Assembly (NCBI GenBank): GCA_963668325.1
Contig: OY764222.1
Location: forward strand, 2,480,001-2,544,000
From: MPNP01 sp963668325
Lineage (GTDB): Bacteria > Pseudomonadota > Alphaproteobacteria > Rhodobacterales > Rhodobacteraceae
Length of the DNA: 64,000 nucleotides
Reading direction: 5' to 3'
Shown here: piece by piece, positions 18,040 to 26,440 of the stretch
Position numbering within the stretch: the first letter of the stretch is position 1
Layout: each line of letters begins with the position of its first letter
Notes under the pieces: generated by a model
What the model was told of the DNA's origin: nothing
The model's input: only the letters and a program-made list of their open reading frames with translations
Database searches by the model: none
Program-made: the position numbers and the translations under genes

Positions 18040-18534
18040 CTAGCCTGTAAATTTTCTTTCCAAGGCAGCTTTTACATTTGGCGGGACAAATTCTGAAACA
18101 TCTCCACCAAGCCGAGCAATCTCTTTAACCAGCTTGGAGGCTATTGCCTGTTTTCTAGCGTCAGCCATCATGAATACGGTTTCTATATTTTGTTCCAGCA
18201 CCCGGTTCATACCAACCATCTGGAATTCATACTCGAAATCTGAAACAGCCCTTAAGCCCCTGATTATAACGCTTGCCCCTACCTCACGAGCACAATCCAC
18301 CAATAGATTTTCAAAGGGATAAACCACAATTTCCAGGTTGGTGCTTTCCTGTAGGACAGTAATTTCCTTATTAATCAAGGCAACCCTTTCTTGTAGACTG
18401 AATAAAGGTTTTTTATCCTGGTTGATGGCAACACCGATAACCAGTTTATCCACCAGAAAATTTGACCTTCGAAATATATCCAGATGGCCATATGTAACGG
18501 GATCAAAGGTCCCAGCGTAAAGCCCGATTTTCAC
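18040..18534 (-). CDS. coaD: Phosphopantetheine adenylyltransferase
   Basis: A 164-residue nucleotidyltransferase making dephospho-CoA from 4'-phosphopantetheine and ATP, the fourth step of CoA synthesis. The N-terminal YAGTFDPVTYGHLDI holds the TxGH motif. IIRGLRAVSDFEYEFQM and the later ASKLVKEIARLGGDVSEFV are family signatures. It starts with GTG at 18534. It follows the CBS-pair gene by 36 bases and precedes the cyclophilin by about 105 bases, all on the minus strand. Confidence 0.96.
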   Translation of the reverse strand: MKIGLYAGTFDPVTYGHLDIFRRSNFLVDKLVIGVAINQDKKPLFSLQERVALINKEITVLQESTNLEIVVYPFENLLVDCAREVGASVIIRGLRAVSDFEYEFQMVGMNRVLEQNIETVFMMADARKQAIASKLVKEIARLGGDVSEFVPPNVKAALERKFTG

Positions 18535-18570
18535 AAAATTATCTTTCTTAAGAAAAAATGGAGGAAGAAA

Positions 18571-19002
18571 CTAGTGGCCGATATATTCCTCTAGAGCTTG
18601 TTTTTCCATATTCAGTTCACCCAAACGTGCCTTGACAACATCACCAATGGAGATCAGGCCTAACATTTTCTGGTCTTCCATGACAGGTATATGACGGAAT
18701 CGGCCTTGGGTCATCTTGTTCAAAACATCAAAGGCGGTTTCTGTGGTACTACATGTAATTACCTTTTTGCTCATCAGGTCTTTAACTAACAGATTTAGGG
18801 CCTGGTTTCCCTTAATCCCAACTTCTTTCACTATATCCCGTTCAGAAATTATACCAATCAGCAACCCCTTGGTATCAAATACCACCAAAGCCCCTATCCT
18901 ATTCTTCGACAAAAGGCCTGCCGCCATTAATATTCCATCATTTGGGCCAACGGAAATAATGTTTTGGCTATTCTTGCCCTTTAGAATTTGGCTTACAAGC
19001 AT
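18571..19002 (-). CDS. Two-CBS-domain protein
   Basis: A 143-residue stand-alone Bateman module. CBS 1 covers about residues 20-75 (VFDTKGLLIGIISERDIV) and CBS 2 about 80-135 (RFRHIPVMEDQKMLGLISIGDVVK). Such pairs bind adenine nucleotides and act as energy sensors, but no partner domain is attached here. It has the organisation of the small alphaproteobacterial CBS proteins encoded singly. ATG 19002 has AAAGGA about 9 bases upstream. Its target is unknown. Confidence 0.9.
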   Translation of the reverse strand: MLVSQILKGKNSQNIISVGPNDGILMAAGLLSKNRIGALVVFDTKGLLIGIISERDIVKEVGIKGNQALNLLVKDLMSKKVITCSTTETAFDVLNKMTQGRFRHIPVMEDQKMLGLISIGDVVKARLGELNMEKQALEEYIGH

Positions 19003-19262
19003 TGGACCAATCCTTTCCTTTTGATTTTAATTTCGAGTAAGAATCTAGTGTTTATTATCTGCATTTTCCAAAAAATTTCACTTAGTTTTAGAAGATTATT
19101 AGTTAACGAAACCTGGTTTTTATAACATCTAGGTCAAGACAGGGCTACCATAACTATTTACTACGTTTCTTATAAGCCCGTTATTGCATTTGGAGTAAAC
19201 CGAGTTCATTCGAATTCAGGTTGCCTCTCGTTTGGGTGTACGAAATGGAAACTGATTGGATT

Positions 19263-20459
19263 CTAACAATCGTCATTACTCTGTCCTTGCTGATAAATTT
19301 CCATTGCTGCTTCCCGTCCCAGCTTCCATGCTGATTCGATCACCGCTTTGGATGCCAGGTAAAATTCCCCACCAAGCCATTCTGAGTTGGCAGCGAGATG
19401 CTCTTTCATCGCATTCTCCCCTGCTACAGCAACTCGGTATCCGCTGTAGGGGATTTGGCCGTCACGCCTGGTTGTTTTGGCAATCACCCATTTGAATGCT
19501 CCTCTTGGCATCACTTTTTGAAAGTACTGTCGTCGGAGGTCTGGACTGACGGACATTCCGATTTTGAAAATCGATTTTCCGACCGCCGATCTACCCAAAT
19601 AGGCTTCTGTATTCCCCTGCATTCGAAGAATGTATAGTTCCCTTGGCAGGTGAAGATTTCCTGTGGGAACCTTGTAACCTCTGCTCCTTGCTGGACCGGC
19701 TGGGACAATTCCTTCCATCGGGTGATCTGGATCAAAAACTTTAGCTCCGAAATTTCGAGACGAAAATACTGGGACCTCAATCCACGGGGTGTTTCGTAAC
19801 TCCTCGATTTTCTCCTCATCTGAAATGATTGACCCCATGGCCGCGATATGGCGGGCAGTACCTTTTAACTTTGGAAATACTTCCATCGCCTTTGGTCGAA
19901 ATTCTGGAAGGTAGCTGAAGGCACGTATCGCTCGGAGGGAGTGTCGCCACCTAGTGGCTTCACGATTATGGTGGCTGTGATGGGTGAACTCGTATCTATC
20001 GCCGGTTTCATGGCTGACAAGGTAGAAACCACAGATCCTACCCTTAAGGTCAAAATCTGTTTCGCTACGATTATTGGTTACATAAACCACGCAGATGAAT
20101 GGATCCGACAATTGTTGGAGTAAATTGGCTCGCCGAGTGTAGCCACGGGCACCTGACCATCCGATGGTTCCCCATGTCTCAGGGGTCCAATCCCAGAAGG
20201 AGGTGAACAGTACCGAAATGTCGTCGGGCCAAACGCCTACTCGGAATTGTTCAACATTACGGTAATAGTTTTCAAACTCCCGAATACTTCCGAAGTTTTG
20301 TTTGATCCTGGAAGATGCCTGATGCAAGTATTGCTGGCCGGTTTCTAAGACCCAGCCATGTACCTCAAACATTTTCTTGTAGCTTCCGCCAAAGTGAACC
20401 CGGGCAATGTTGGAGATTGCCTGTGCATCACCTCCTGGAGTGTACTTGGCATCGAACAT
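19263..20459 (-). CDS. GIY-YIG nuclease-like protein with large N-terminal domain
   Basis: A 398-residue protein. Residues from about 275 to 390 form a GIY-YIG (T5orf172-like) module: LYILRM, then FKIGMSVSPDLRRQYF with the likely catalytic Arg, and GENAMKEHLAANSEW with the likely catalytic Glu. The first 200 residues are unfamiliar. The middle (DPFICVVYVTNN, KGRICGFYLVSHETGDRYEF) suggests a PUA-like beta fold such as EVE or ASCH; that is inference only. It begins one base after the stop of the HEPN gene upstream, so the two are surely one operon. A DNA-cleaving partner beside an RNase-like HEPN protein suggests a defence role. Confidence 0.6.
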   Translation of the reverse strand: MFDAKYTPGGDAQAISNIARVHFGGSYKKMFEVHGWVLETGQQYLHQASSRIKQNFGSIREFENYYRNVEQFRVGVWPDDISVLFTSFWDWTPETWGTIGWSGARGYTRRANLLQQLSDPFICVVYVTNNRSETDFDLKGRICGFYLVSHETGDRYEFTHHSHHNREATRWRHSLRAIRAFSYLPEFRPKAMEVFPKLKGTARHIAAMGSIISDEEKIEELRNTPWIEVPVFSSRNFGAKVFDPDHPMEGIVPAGPARSRGYKVPTGNLHLPRELYILRMQGNTEAYLGRSAVGKSIFKIGMSVSPDLRRQYFQKVMPRGAFKWVIAKTTRRDGQIPYSGYRVAVAGENAMKEHLAANSEWLGGEFYLASKAVIESAWKLGREAAMEIYQQGQSNDDC

Positions 20460-20460
20460 C

Positions 20461-21291
20461 TCAACGTTCTCCCGTAACGTCTGCCAACGCTGCTTTTAAC
20501 ACTTGGAAGCAAACCTTGGCAGTATGCTGATCCGGCGTGAAACCAGACAAAATTTGCTCGTAAGGGTGAATGTAGTTTCGAAAGTCCCGCAATCCGTGAC
20601 TGAACTTCTTTACATCAGTTTTCAGATGCCCGATTTCACAGGCAACATCAATGAGCTGGCTCAAACTCCACTCATGGAACTTCTTCACAGTTCCAGCCTT
20701 GTTTTTTGGACTGGCCTCGGCCTTATTGAACTTAACAGGATCTTTCTGTGCCACCCCGAGCAGGATTGCTTCTAAGACGCTACCACACAGTAGGATGACT
20801 GAAAGGTTGGCTCCTGCTCCTAAGGCCACTCGAGCTTCCTTTAATCGCTCCTCAATCACAGGAAAAACTGAGTCATTGACTGGCAACCTCTCAATATTCG
20901 GGATTAAAAACTCTTTATCAAGGAACCCTTCCACGGTGGGAGTCTGTTTCGTTTCTGGTTTTTTGCCGATCAGTCGATCGGAGATTCGTCGGCACTTCTC
21001 CAACACAGATGCGTTGACATTACGTCCTTCGAGTTCACATGACGCCTCGTAAGAATCCAAGAGCTCAGAAAGGACACGACCTACAGTCTGATCTGGTTCC
21101 TGTTCCCAGAAAGAACGAAGTTTCTTTGCCTTGGAGGTACCGATAGTCTGATATTTCTTTCCGTGAATATCTACATCGTATTGTTTGAAGAATGATCCGA
21201 AAGTTGAGTCGCTGAAATCCAGCACAAAGCCACGTTCCATTCCCAGAATTTTTTCTAGGTACCGCTTTTCGATGTCTGTCAGGCTACTCAT
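20461..21291 (-). CDS. AbiJ-like protein with C-terminal HEPN-type domain
   Basis: A 276-residue protein with two parts. The N-terminal 80 residues (LEKILGMERGFVLDFSDSTF, then SKAKKLRSFWEQEPD) resemble the small sensor-type domains fused to HEPN modules in AbiJ-like abortive infection proteins; I recall this by pattern only. The C-terminal part is helical (ERLKEARVALGAGANLSVIL, CGSVLEAILLG) and carries LRDFRNYIHP, an Arg-x6-His arrangement as in HEPN RNases. I start it at ATG 21291; an in-frame TTG at 21321 with weak upstream support would add 10 residues. The stop is one base before the GIY-YIG gene. Confidence 0.62.
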   Translation of the reverse strand: MSSLTDIEKRYLEKILGMERGFVLDFSDSTFGSFFKQYDVDIHGKKYQTIGTSKAKKLRSFWEQEPDQTVGRVLSELLDSYEASCELEGRNVNASVLEKCRRISDRLIGKKPETKQTPTVEGFLDKEFLIPNIERLPVNDSVFPVIEERLKEARVALGAGANLSVILLCGSVLEAILLGVAQKDPVKFNKAEASPKNKAGTVKKFHEWSLSQLIDVACEIGHLKTDVKKFSHGLRDFRNYIHPYEQILSGFTPDQHTAKVCFQVLKAALADVTGER

Positions 21292-21715
21292 ACCGGCACG
21301 CTTCTGGTTATCTTGGTACAACTTTCAAAGAATTTTCGAGGTGTAGGATATATTTCTTGAAGCATCTACTGATGTAGATACGTTTCAACACTCCATCATT
21401 GCAGTTGTAGGAGGGCTAGTCGACTGGATTTGCACACATCCAACAATAATATAACTGATAATACCGTAATGGCAGTAGCGTACCAAGCGGTTATGGAAAA
21501 TATCTCAAGCCTCTTCAATACGTATACTATCAAAGTGGGATCCATTTTTGTATAATTAATCCGACTACTGCCTCAATACAATAGGAAAGGTGGAGCATCA
21601 CATGATTTAAATTAACAATAAATAAAATTAGTTAAATTTAAAGATGGGTGAATAGAGCAAGCCTTCACAGCTCCGAACTCTATGGAAAACGAGGTCCTTT
21701 ATACTGGACGTTTTT
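21292..21715. other. Intergenic region between the two HEPN modules
   Basis: About 420 bases without a supported gene, between two minus-strand modules. It contains the promoter region of the HEPN/GIY-YIG operon, a short dyad at about 21364-21379 (ATCTAC-TGAT-GTAGAT), and a terminator-like hairpin at 21686-21714. Nothing else recognisable is seen. Confidence 0.55.
21686..21714 (-). terminator. Terminator hairpin after the small HEPN gene
   Basis: Read on the minus strand, AAAAC plus GTCC pairs with GGAC and GTTTT (three bulged bases) around an 8-base loop. It lies directly after the HEPN stop codon at 21716. The T-rich 3' arm acts as the run. It separates the two HEPN modules into distinct transcripts. 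Confidence 0.5.
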
Positions 21716-22174
21716 TCATGACTGTCTAGACGGCAAACGACCTTCTATCTTGGATGCTTGAAATTTAAATTTCTTTATCGCAACTTTGGACGCATCAATT
21801 CTCTTAAGATCATTCTGCCGTGTGAGCTTGAATGTGGGATCATAGTCAGCTAATTGTTGTGTTTCCTGAAGGGTCGTAAAAGTGTCGGCAAAATCTTGTA
21901 TATCCCTTGGAAATTTATCCATGACCAGATTATTCCTGCACTGGTTCTTGGCAAACCCATGCTCGACAGCTCGATAGGCTTGTGTCCAGGCCGATTGGCT
22001 TCGGTTCGTCGTGGTCCCACCGATGAAACTATCAGCACTATTCCGGCAGAGAGCGTGGAACATCGCATAGCAAGCAGTACTCAGTGCCCTTTTGATATCT
22101 GACTGCCGCGGTTGACCTTTGCGACCTCGACCTACTAGGCGGCGAGCGGTAGCAATGAGGTCAAGCGGTTGCAT
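21716..22174 (-). CDS. Small HEPN-like protein
   Basis: A 152-residue helical protein. It resembles HEPN-family proteins found widely in alphaproteobacteria: SDIKRALSTACYAMFHALCR in the first helix pair, then WTQAYRAVEHGFAKNQC and FADTFTTLQETQQLADYDP. The Arg/His spacing in AYRAVEHG is three residues, not the four to six of a typical HEPN RNase motif, so catalytic activity is doubtful. It overlaps its upstream partner by 14 bases, as many toxin-antitoxin or defence pairs do. Expression is probably coupled. Confidence 0.65.
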   Translation of the reverse strand: MQPLDLIATARRLVGRGRKGQPRQSDIKRALSTACYAMFHALCRNSADSFIGGTTTNRSQSAWTQAYRAVEHGFAKNQCRNNLVMDKFPRDIQDFADTFTTLQETQQLADYDPTFKLTRQNDLKRIDASKVAIKKFKFQASKIEGRLPSRQS

Positions 22175-22436
22175 ATTCGGCTTCTTCTGGTGTCATGAAG
22201 TAGGGAATCGGAAATCTGTCCAACTTCAATTTGCGGAGGGTTGGGCGCAAGTGACCGACCAATCCCACGACTTTCTCTGGATCAAGCCTGTCATTTTCAG
22301 CCTTGAATACCACAGTGATATTCAGGATTGGATCGCCGTCATAACCTTCGGCTTCTTCGGAAATCACATCAATAATTTGGGCCGGTGCGAGTTGCTCCTG
22401 AATTCTTTTTTTCAAGATTTCATCAATATTCTGCAT
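22161..22436 (-). CDS. Small protein paired with the HEPN-like gene
   Basis: A 91-residue acidic protein of unknown function. I place the start at ATG 22436, with GGAAG upstream, rather than the longer in-frame extension to 22517. It has an N-terminal helix (IDEILKKRIQEQLAPAQI), then strands with ILNITVVFKAE and a helix RLDPEKVVGLVGHLRPTLRK, ending PIPYFMTPEEAEYATA. It lacks the GSxxxxxSDxD nucleotidyltransferase motif, so the pair is not the usual MNT-HEPN. Its role as antitoxin or chaperone is inferred only from the 14-base overlap with the HEPN gene. Confidence 0.6.
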   Translation of the reverse strand: MQNIDEILKKRIQEQLAPAQIIDVISEEAEGYDGDPILNITVVFKAENDRLDPEKVVGLVGHLRPTLRKLKLDRFPIPYFMTPEEAEYATA

Positions 22437-22678
22437 AATAATCTTCCTGGTCGGTGATAAAGAAACAAACCGGCTTCTAATAAGCAACCCTTGTCTGTTC
22501 GGGTTTATTATGTACAAACTAGAGGTTTGATATAATTAAGTCAACATTTTAGAGTTATAACACTAAAGGCTAACTACTCTGCCTTTGATTTTGTGGCATT
22601 TCAATATTATTTCAGTAAAATTGGTTCTTATATAACCATTTACCATACCCGCATATCAAACATCAAAAGAGGTTTCTA

Positions 22679-24178
22679 ATGAAAGAACTTTACCACTTTA
22701 TCAACGGCAAGAAAGTTAAAGGCCAATCTGGTTGCTTTGGCGATGTGTATAACCCGGCTACAGGAGAAATACAGGCTAAAGTACCATTTGCATCTATAGA
22801 GGAAATGGACACGGCTGTACAAGGTGCTGTCAAAGCCCAAGAATTATGGTCATCGACCAACCCCCAGAAAAGGGGAAGAGTTTTAATGGAGTTTGTACGA
22901 TTGCTCCATAAAAACATGGAACCGTTGGCCGAAGCACTTTCCCGTGAACATGGTAAAACCATTCCGGATGCCCGTGGAGATATTCAACGAGGCCTGGAAG
23001 TCGTAGAATTTTGTATCGGGGCCCCGCATCTTCTAAAAGGGGAGTATACTGATAGTGCCGGAAGTGGTATTGATATGTATTCAATGAGACAACCTTTGGG
23101 GGTTGTCGCAGGAATAACCCCTTTTAATTTCCCTGCCATGATTCCCATGTGGAAATTTGCTCCTGCACTTGCCTGTGGGAATGCATTTATATTGAAGCCA
23201 TCTGAAAGAGACCCTTCTGTCCCACTAATGCTGGCCGAGTTAATGCTTGAAGCAGGGCTTCCAGAAGGGGTACTGCAAGTCGTCAATGGTGATAAGACAG
23301 CTGTAGATGCGATCCTCGACCATCCTGATATCCAGGCAGTCGGATTTGTCGGCTCTACTCCGATAGCAGAATATATTTATACCAATGCCAGCAAATCAGG
23401 CAAAAGGGTCCAATGCTTTGGTGGTGCAAAGAACCACATGATTGTCATGCCGGATGCTGACCTGGATCAAGCTACTGATGCTCTCGTAGGGTCTGGTTAT
23501 GGTGCGGCTGGTGAACGGTGTATGGCTATTTCGGTAGCAGTGCCAGTTGGTGAAAGTACCGCAGATAAGCTCATTGAAAAATTGATTCCCAAAATAGACA
23601 CCTTGAAAGTAGGACCGTACACGGCAGGTAAGGATATGGATTTTGGGCCTTTGGTTACCAAGGATGCTCAACAAAGGGTTCTGGGGCTAGTCCAATCAGG
23701 TATTGACCAGGGGGCCGAACTCGTTATTGATGGAAGGGATTTTCAACTTCAGGGATACGAGAACGGCTTTTTTGTAGGACCTCATTTATTTGATAAGGTC
23801 ACACCTGAAATGGACATCTATAAGCAGGAAATTTTTGGACCTGTATTATCGACTGTCAGGGCACAGACCTATGAGGAAGCCTTGAATTTAACCAAACAGA
23901 ATCCTTATGGAAACGGTACGTCTATCTTTACCAGGGATGGTGATACAGCTCGTGATTTCGCCAATAAAGTTAATATTGGGATGGTTGGTATAAACGTACC
24001 TATTCCTGTACCACTGGCCTACCATACATTCGGTGGCTGGAAAAAATCTGGATTTGGGGATTTGAACCAACATGGTCCAGATGCTTTTAGGTTCTATACC
24101 AGAACCAAAACGGTAACTTCGCGATGGCCTAGTGGAATTAAGGAAGGAGCAATACTTAACTTCCCCACAATAAACTAA
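22679..24178 (+). CDS. mmsA: Methylmalonate-semialdehyde dehydrogenase (CoA-acylating)
   Basis: A 499-residue aldehyde dehydrogenase that converts methylmalonate semialdehyde to propionyl-CoA at the end of valine breakdown. The family-specific catalytic block GAAGERCMAIS holds the active-site Cys. GITPFNFPAMIPMWKFAPAL, GSTPIAEYIY and CFGGAKNHMIVMPDADLD are MmsA signatures. It starts at ATG 22679 after AAAGAGG. It heads the valine-catabolic cluster with the acyl-CoA dehydrogenase 79 bases downstream. Confidence 0.96.
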   Translation: MKELYHFINGKKVKGQSGCFGDVYNPATGEIQAKVPFASIEEMDTAVQGAVKAQELWSSTNPQKRGRVLMEFVRLLHKNMEPLAEALSREHGKTIPDARGDIQRGLEVVEFCIGAPHLLKGEYTDSAGSGIDMYSMRQPLGVVAGITPFNFPAMIPMWKFAPALACGNAFILKPSERDPSVPLMLAELMLEAGLPEGVLQVVNGDKTAVDAILDHPDIQAVGFVGSTPIAEYIYTNASKSGKRVQCFGGAKNHMIVMPDADLDQATDALVGSGYGAAGERCMAISVAVPVGESTADKLIEKLIPKIDTLKVGPYTAGKDMDFGPLVTKDAQQRVLGLVQSGIDQGAELVIDGRDFQLQGYENGFFVGPHLFDKVTPEMDIYKQEIFGPVLSTVRAQTYEEALNLTKQNPYGNGTSIFTRDGDTARDFANKVNIGMVGINVPIPVPLAYHTFGGWKKSGFGDLNQHGPDAFRFYTRTKTVTSRWPSGIKEGAILNFPTIN

Positions 24179-24257
24179 GGTTATCAACAACCGGTTATAG
24201 GGCTTTTGCATTTCTGTTATCCTAGCAAGGAATTGGTAATGATTGGCATTTTGTAAT

Positions 24258-25388
24258 ATGGATTTCAATTTAAGCGAGGAGCAAGAAGCTGTTTATCAAA
24301 TGGCTCTTGGTTTGGGACGGAAACATATCTCTACCCATGCCAGGTCATGGGAGAATCAGGGCACCATCCCAAAGGACCTGTGGCGAACCCTGGGGGAATA
24401 TGGCCTCGGTGGAATTAACACCAGTATTGATTACGGTGGATCTTCACTTAAGCGTTTGGACTCCGTACTGATATTTGAAGCCCTGTCAATGGCATGCCCA
24501 TCAGTGGCAGCATTTCTTTCAATTCACAATATGTGTGGCTGGATGATTGATACCTTTGGCAGCAATGAGCTGAAAGAGAAATATCTCGAGAAAACCAACG
24601 AAATGTCATGCATTGTATCCTACTGTTTGACCGAACCTGGCTCGGGATCAGATGCTGCTGCGCTAGCAACCAAGGCTGTCAAATTAAATGACTGTTGGGA
24701 ATTAACCGGTACCAAATCCTTTATCTCTGGGGGTGGTTATTCCGATTCCTACATTATTATGTGCAGGACAAAGCAGGAAGATATTTCAGCCATTATTGTT
24801 GATGACAATTCCCCAGGGTTGTCCTTTGGAGGGTTGGAAGACAAAATGGGATGGCGTGCCCAACCCACCAGACAGGTTCAAATGGACAATTGCCGTGTGC
24901 CGTTGGAAAATCTTTTGGGCGAGCCTGGCAAGGGATTTAACTATGCCATGGCTGGTCTTGATGGGGGAAGGTTGAATATAGCCGCCTGTTCACTTGGTGG
25001 TGCTCAGCAGGCATTTAATCAAACCCTTGCTTACATGAATGAGCGAAAGGCCTTTGGCAAAAGACTGGACGAGTTTCAGGCCCTGCAATTCCGCGTTGCT
25101 GATATGGAAACAGACCTTCAGGTTGCCAGAAATTTTCTACGCTTTGCAGCGTGGAAAATGGATGAAGGTCATGCCGATAAAACCAAATTCTGTGCCATGG
25201 CTAAACGGTACGTAACTGATGTTTGCTGGAAGGTTGCCAATGAATGTCTTCAACTCCATGGCGGGTACGGTTATCTGGCTGAATATGGGATCGAAAAAAC
25301 AGTTCGGGATCTCCGGGTTCATCAAATTCTAGAAGGCACCAACGAGATAATGAGAAAGGTTATCTTTCGCGAGTTGAAAAAAGAGTAA
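24258..25388 (+). CDS. Acyl-CoA dehydrogenase, probably isobutyryl-CoA dehydrogenase
   Basis: A 376-residue flavin-dependent acyl-CoA dehydrogenase. Its position between mmsA and the 3-hydroxyisobutyryl-CoA hydrolase points to isobutyryl-CoA as substrate. Typical blocks are SYCLTEPGSGSDAAAL (FAD/substrate contact), GTKSFISGGG, and the C-terminal LHGGYGYLAEYGIEKTVRDL with HQILEGTNEIMR, which holds the catalytic Glu. I use ATG 24258; the in-frame TTG at 24243 is possible. It ends 5 bases before the next gene, indicating an operon. Confidence 0.92.
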   Translation: MDFNLSEEQEAVYQMALGLGRKHISTHARSWENQGTIPKDLWRTLGEYGLGGINTSIDYGGSSLKRLDSVLIFEALSMACPSVAAFLSIHNMCGWMIDTFGSNELKEKYLEKTNEMSCIVSYCLTEPGSGSDAAALATKAVKLNDCWELTGTKSFISGGGYSDSYIIMCRTKQEDISAIIVDDNSPGLSFGGLEDKMGWRAQPTRQVQMDNCRVPLENLLGEPGKGFNYAMAGLDGGRLNIAACSLGGAQQAFNQTLAYMNERKAFGKRLDEFQALQFRVADMETDLQVARNFLRFAAWKMDEGHADKTKFCAMAKRYVTDVCWKVANECLQLHGGYGYLAEYGIEKTVRDLRVHQILEGTNEIMRKVIFRELKKE

Positions 25389-25393
25389 ACTGG

Positions 25394-26440
25394 GTGGACG
25401 ACCTCTTAGCTAAAGAAAAGGGACATGTAGGTTGGATTACCTTAAATCGTCCCAAGGCTCTAAATGCCTTAACGCACGAAATGTGCATCAAGATTGAAAA
25501 ATTCCTGGACCTATGGGTACTAGATAAAAATATTAGGGTCATCGTTATTGACGCGGTTGGGGAGAAGGCCTTTTGTGCAGGTGGTGATATCACTGAAATG
25601 TACAAAAGGGGCAAGGTTGGTGATTTAGATTATGGACATACATTCTGGCGGGATGAATATCGTCTAAACGCCAAAATCTTCAATTATCCCAAGCCAATTG
25701 CCAGCTTTTTGAACGGTTTTACCATGGGAGGAGGCGTAGGGATCGGGTGTCATGGAAAATATCGTATCGTTGGTGAATCCAGTAGAATTGCCATGCCGGA
25801 GTGCACCATCGGATTGGTTCCGGATGTTGGTGGTTCATACATTTTGGCAAATGCCCCTGGTCATCTGGGAGAATTCTTTGGCTTGACTGGCACAAGGATG
25901 GAGCCTTCCGATGCAATTCTGGTAGGTTTTGCTGACCATTTCATACCTGAGAATCTTTGGACTGAGGTCAAGGAAAACCTTTTTTCGACAGGAAAAATAG
26001 CATCCATAAAGGGCTATATTTCATCCCCTGAACCAAACGTTCAGCTTTTGGCCAAGCGAGATTCGATTGATCGGGTTTTCAGTAAAGAAACTATTGGAAA
26101 AATAGAAAACACTCTACTGGGATTGGATTCGGACTGGAGCAAGGAAGTCTTAAAAAAGTTATATAGAAATTCTCCTCTTTCCTTGGCTTGTGCACTGAAC
26201 CTGATTAGAACCCAGAGGAATTCGAAATCAATTGAAGAAGCCTTGGACCTGGAATTCAGGTTTACCTACAGATCTGCCAGGTATAGTGATTTCATTGAAG
26301 GTATTCGCGCCCAAGTTATTGACAAGGATTTCAAACCCAGATGGAAGCACAATTCTCTTGGCGAGGTAAGTAGTAAAGAAGTGGAGTTCATGTTTGAACC
26401 CTTAAAGGATCAATCCCTAGATTGGAAAGGAATACAGTGA
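25394..26440 (+). CDS. 3-hydroxyisobutyryl-CoA hydrolase
   Basis: A 348-residue crotonase-fold enzyme that releases 3-hydroxyisobutyrate from its CoA ester in valine degradation. It has VGWITLNRPKALNALTHEM, the oxyanion segment KAFCAGGDITEMYKRG, MGGGVGIGCHG, and the hydrolase-type catalytic block MPECTIGLVPDVGGSY. The length of about 350 residues and the C-terminal extension separate it from 260-residue enoyl-CoA hydratases. It starts at GTG 25394. Its stop overlaps the next gene by 4 bases (GTGA), so the cluster is translationally coupled. Confidence 0.93.
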   Translation: MDDLLAKEKGHVGWITLNRPKALNALTHEMCIKIEKFLDLWVLDKNIRVIVIDAVGEKAFCAGGDITEMYKRGKVGDLDYGHTFWRDEYRLNAKIFNYPKPIASFLNGFTMGGGVGIGCHGKYRIVGESSRIAMPECTIGLVPDVGGSYILANAPGHLGEFFGLTGTRMEPSDAILVGFADHFIPENLWTEVKENLFSTGKIASIKGYISSPEPNVQLLAKRDSIDRVFSKETIGKIENTLLGLDSDWSKEVLKKLYRNSPLSLACALNLIRTQRNSKSIEEALDLEFRFTYRSARYSDFIEGIRAQVIDKDFKPRWKHNSLGEVSSKEVEFMFEPLKDQSLDWKGIQ

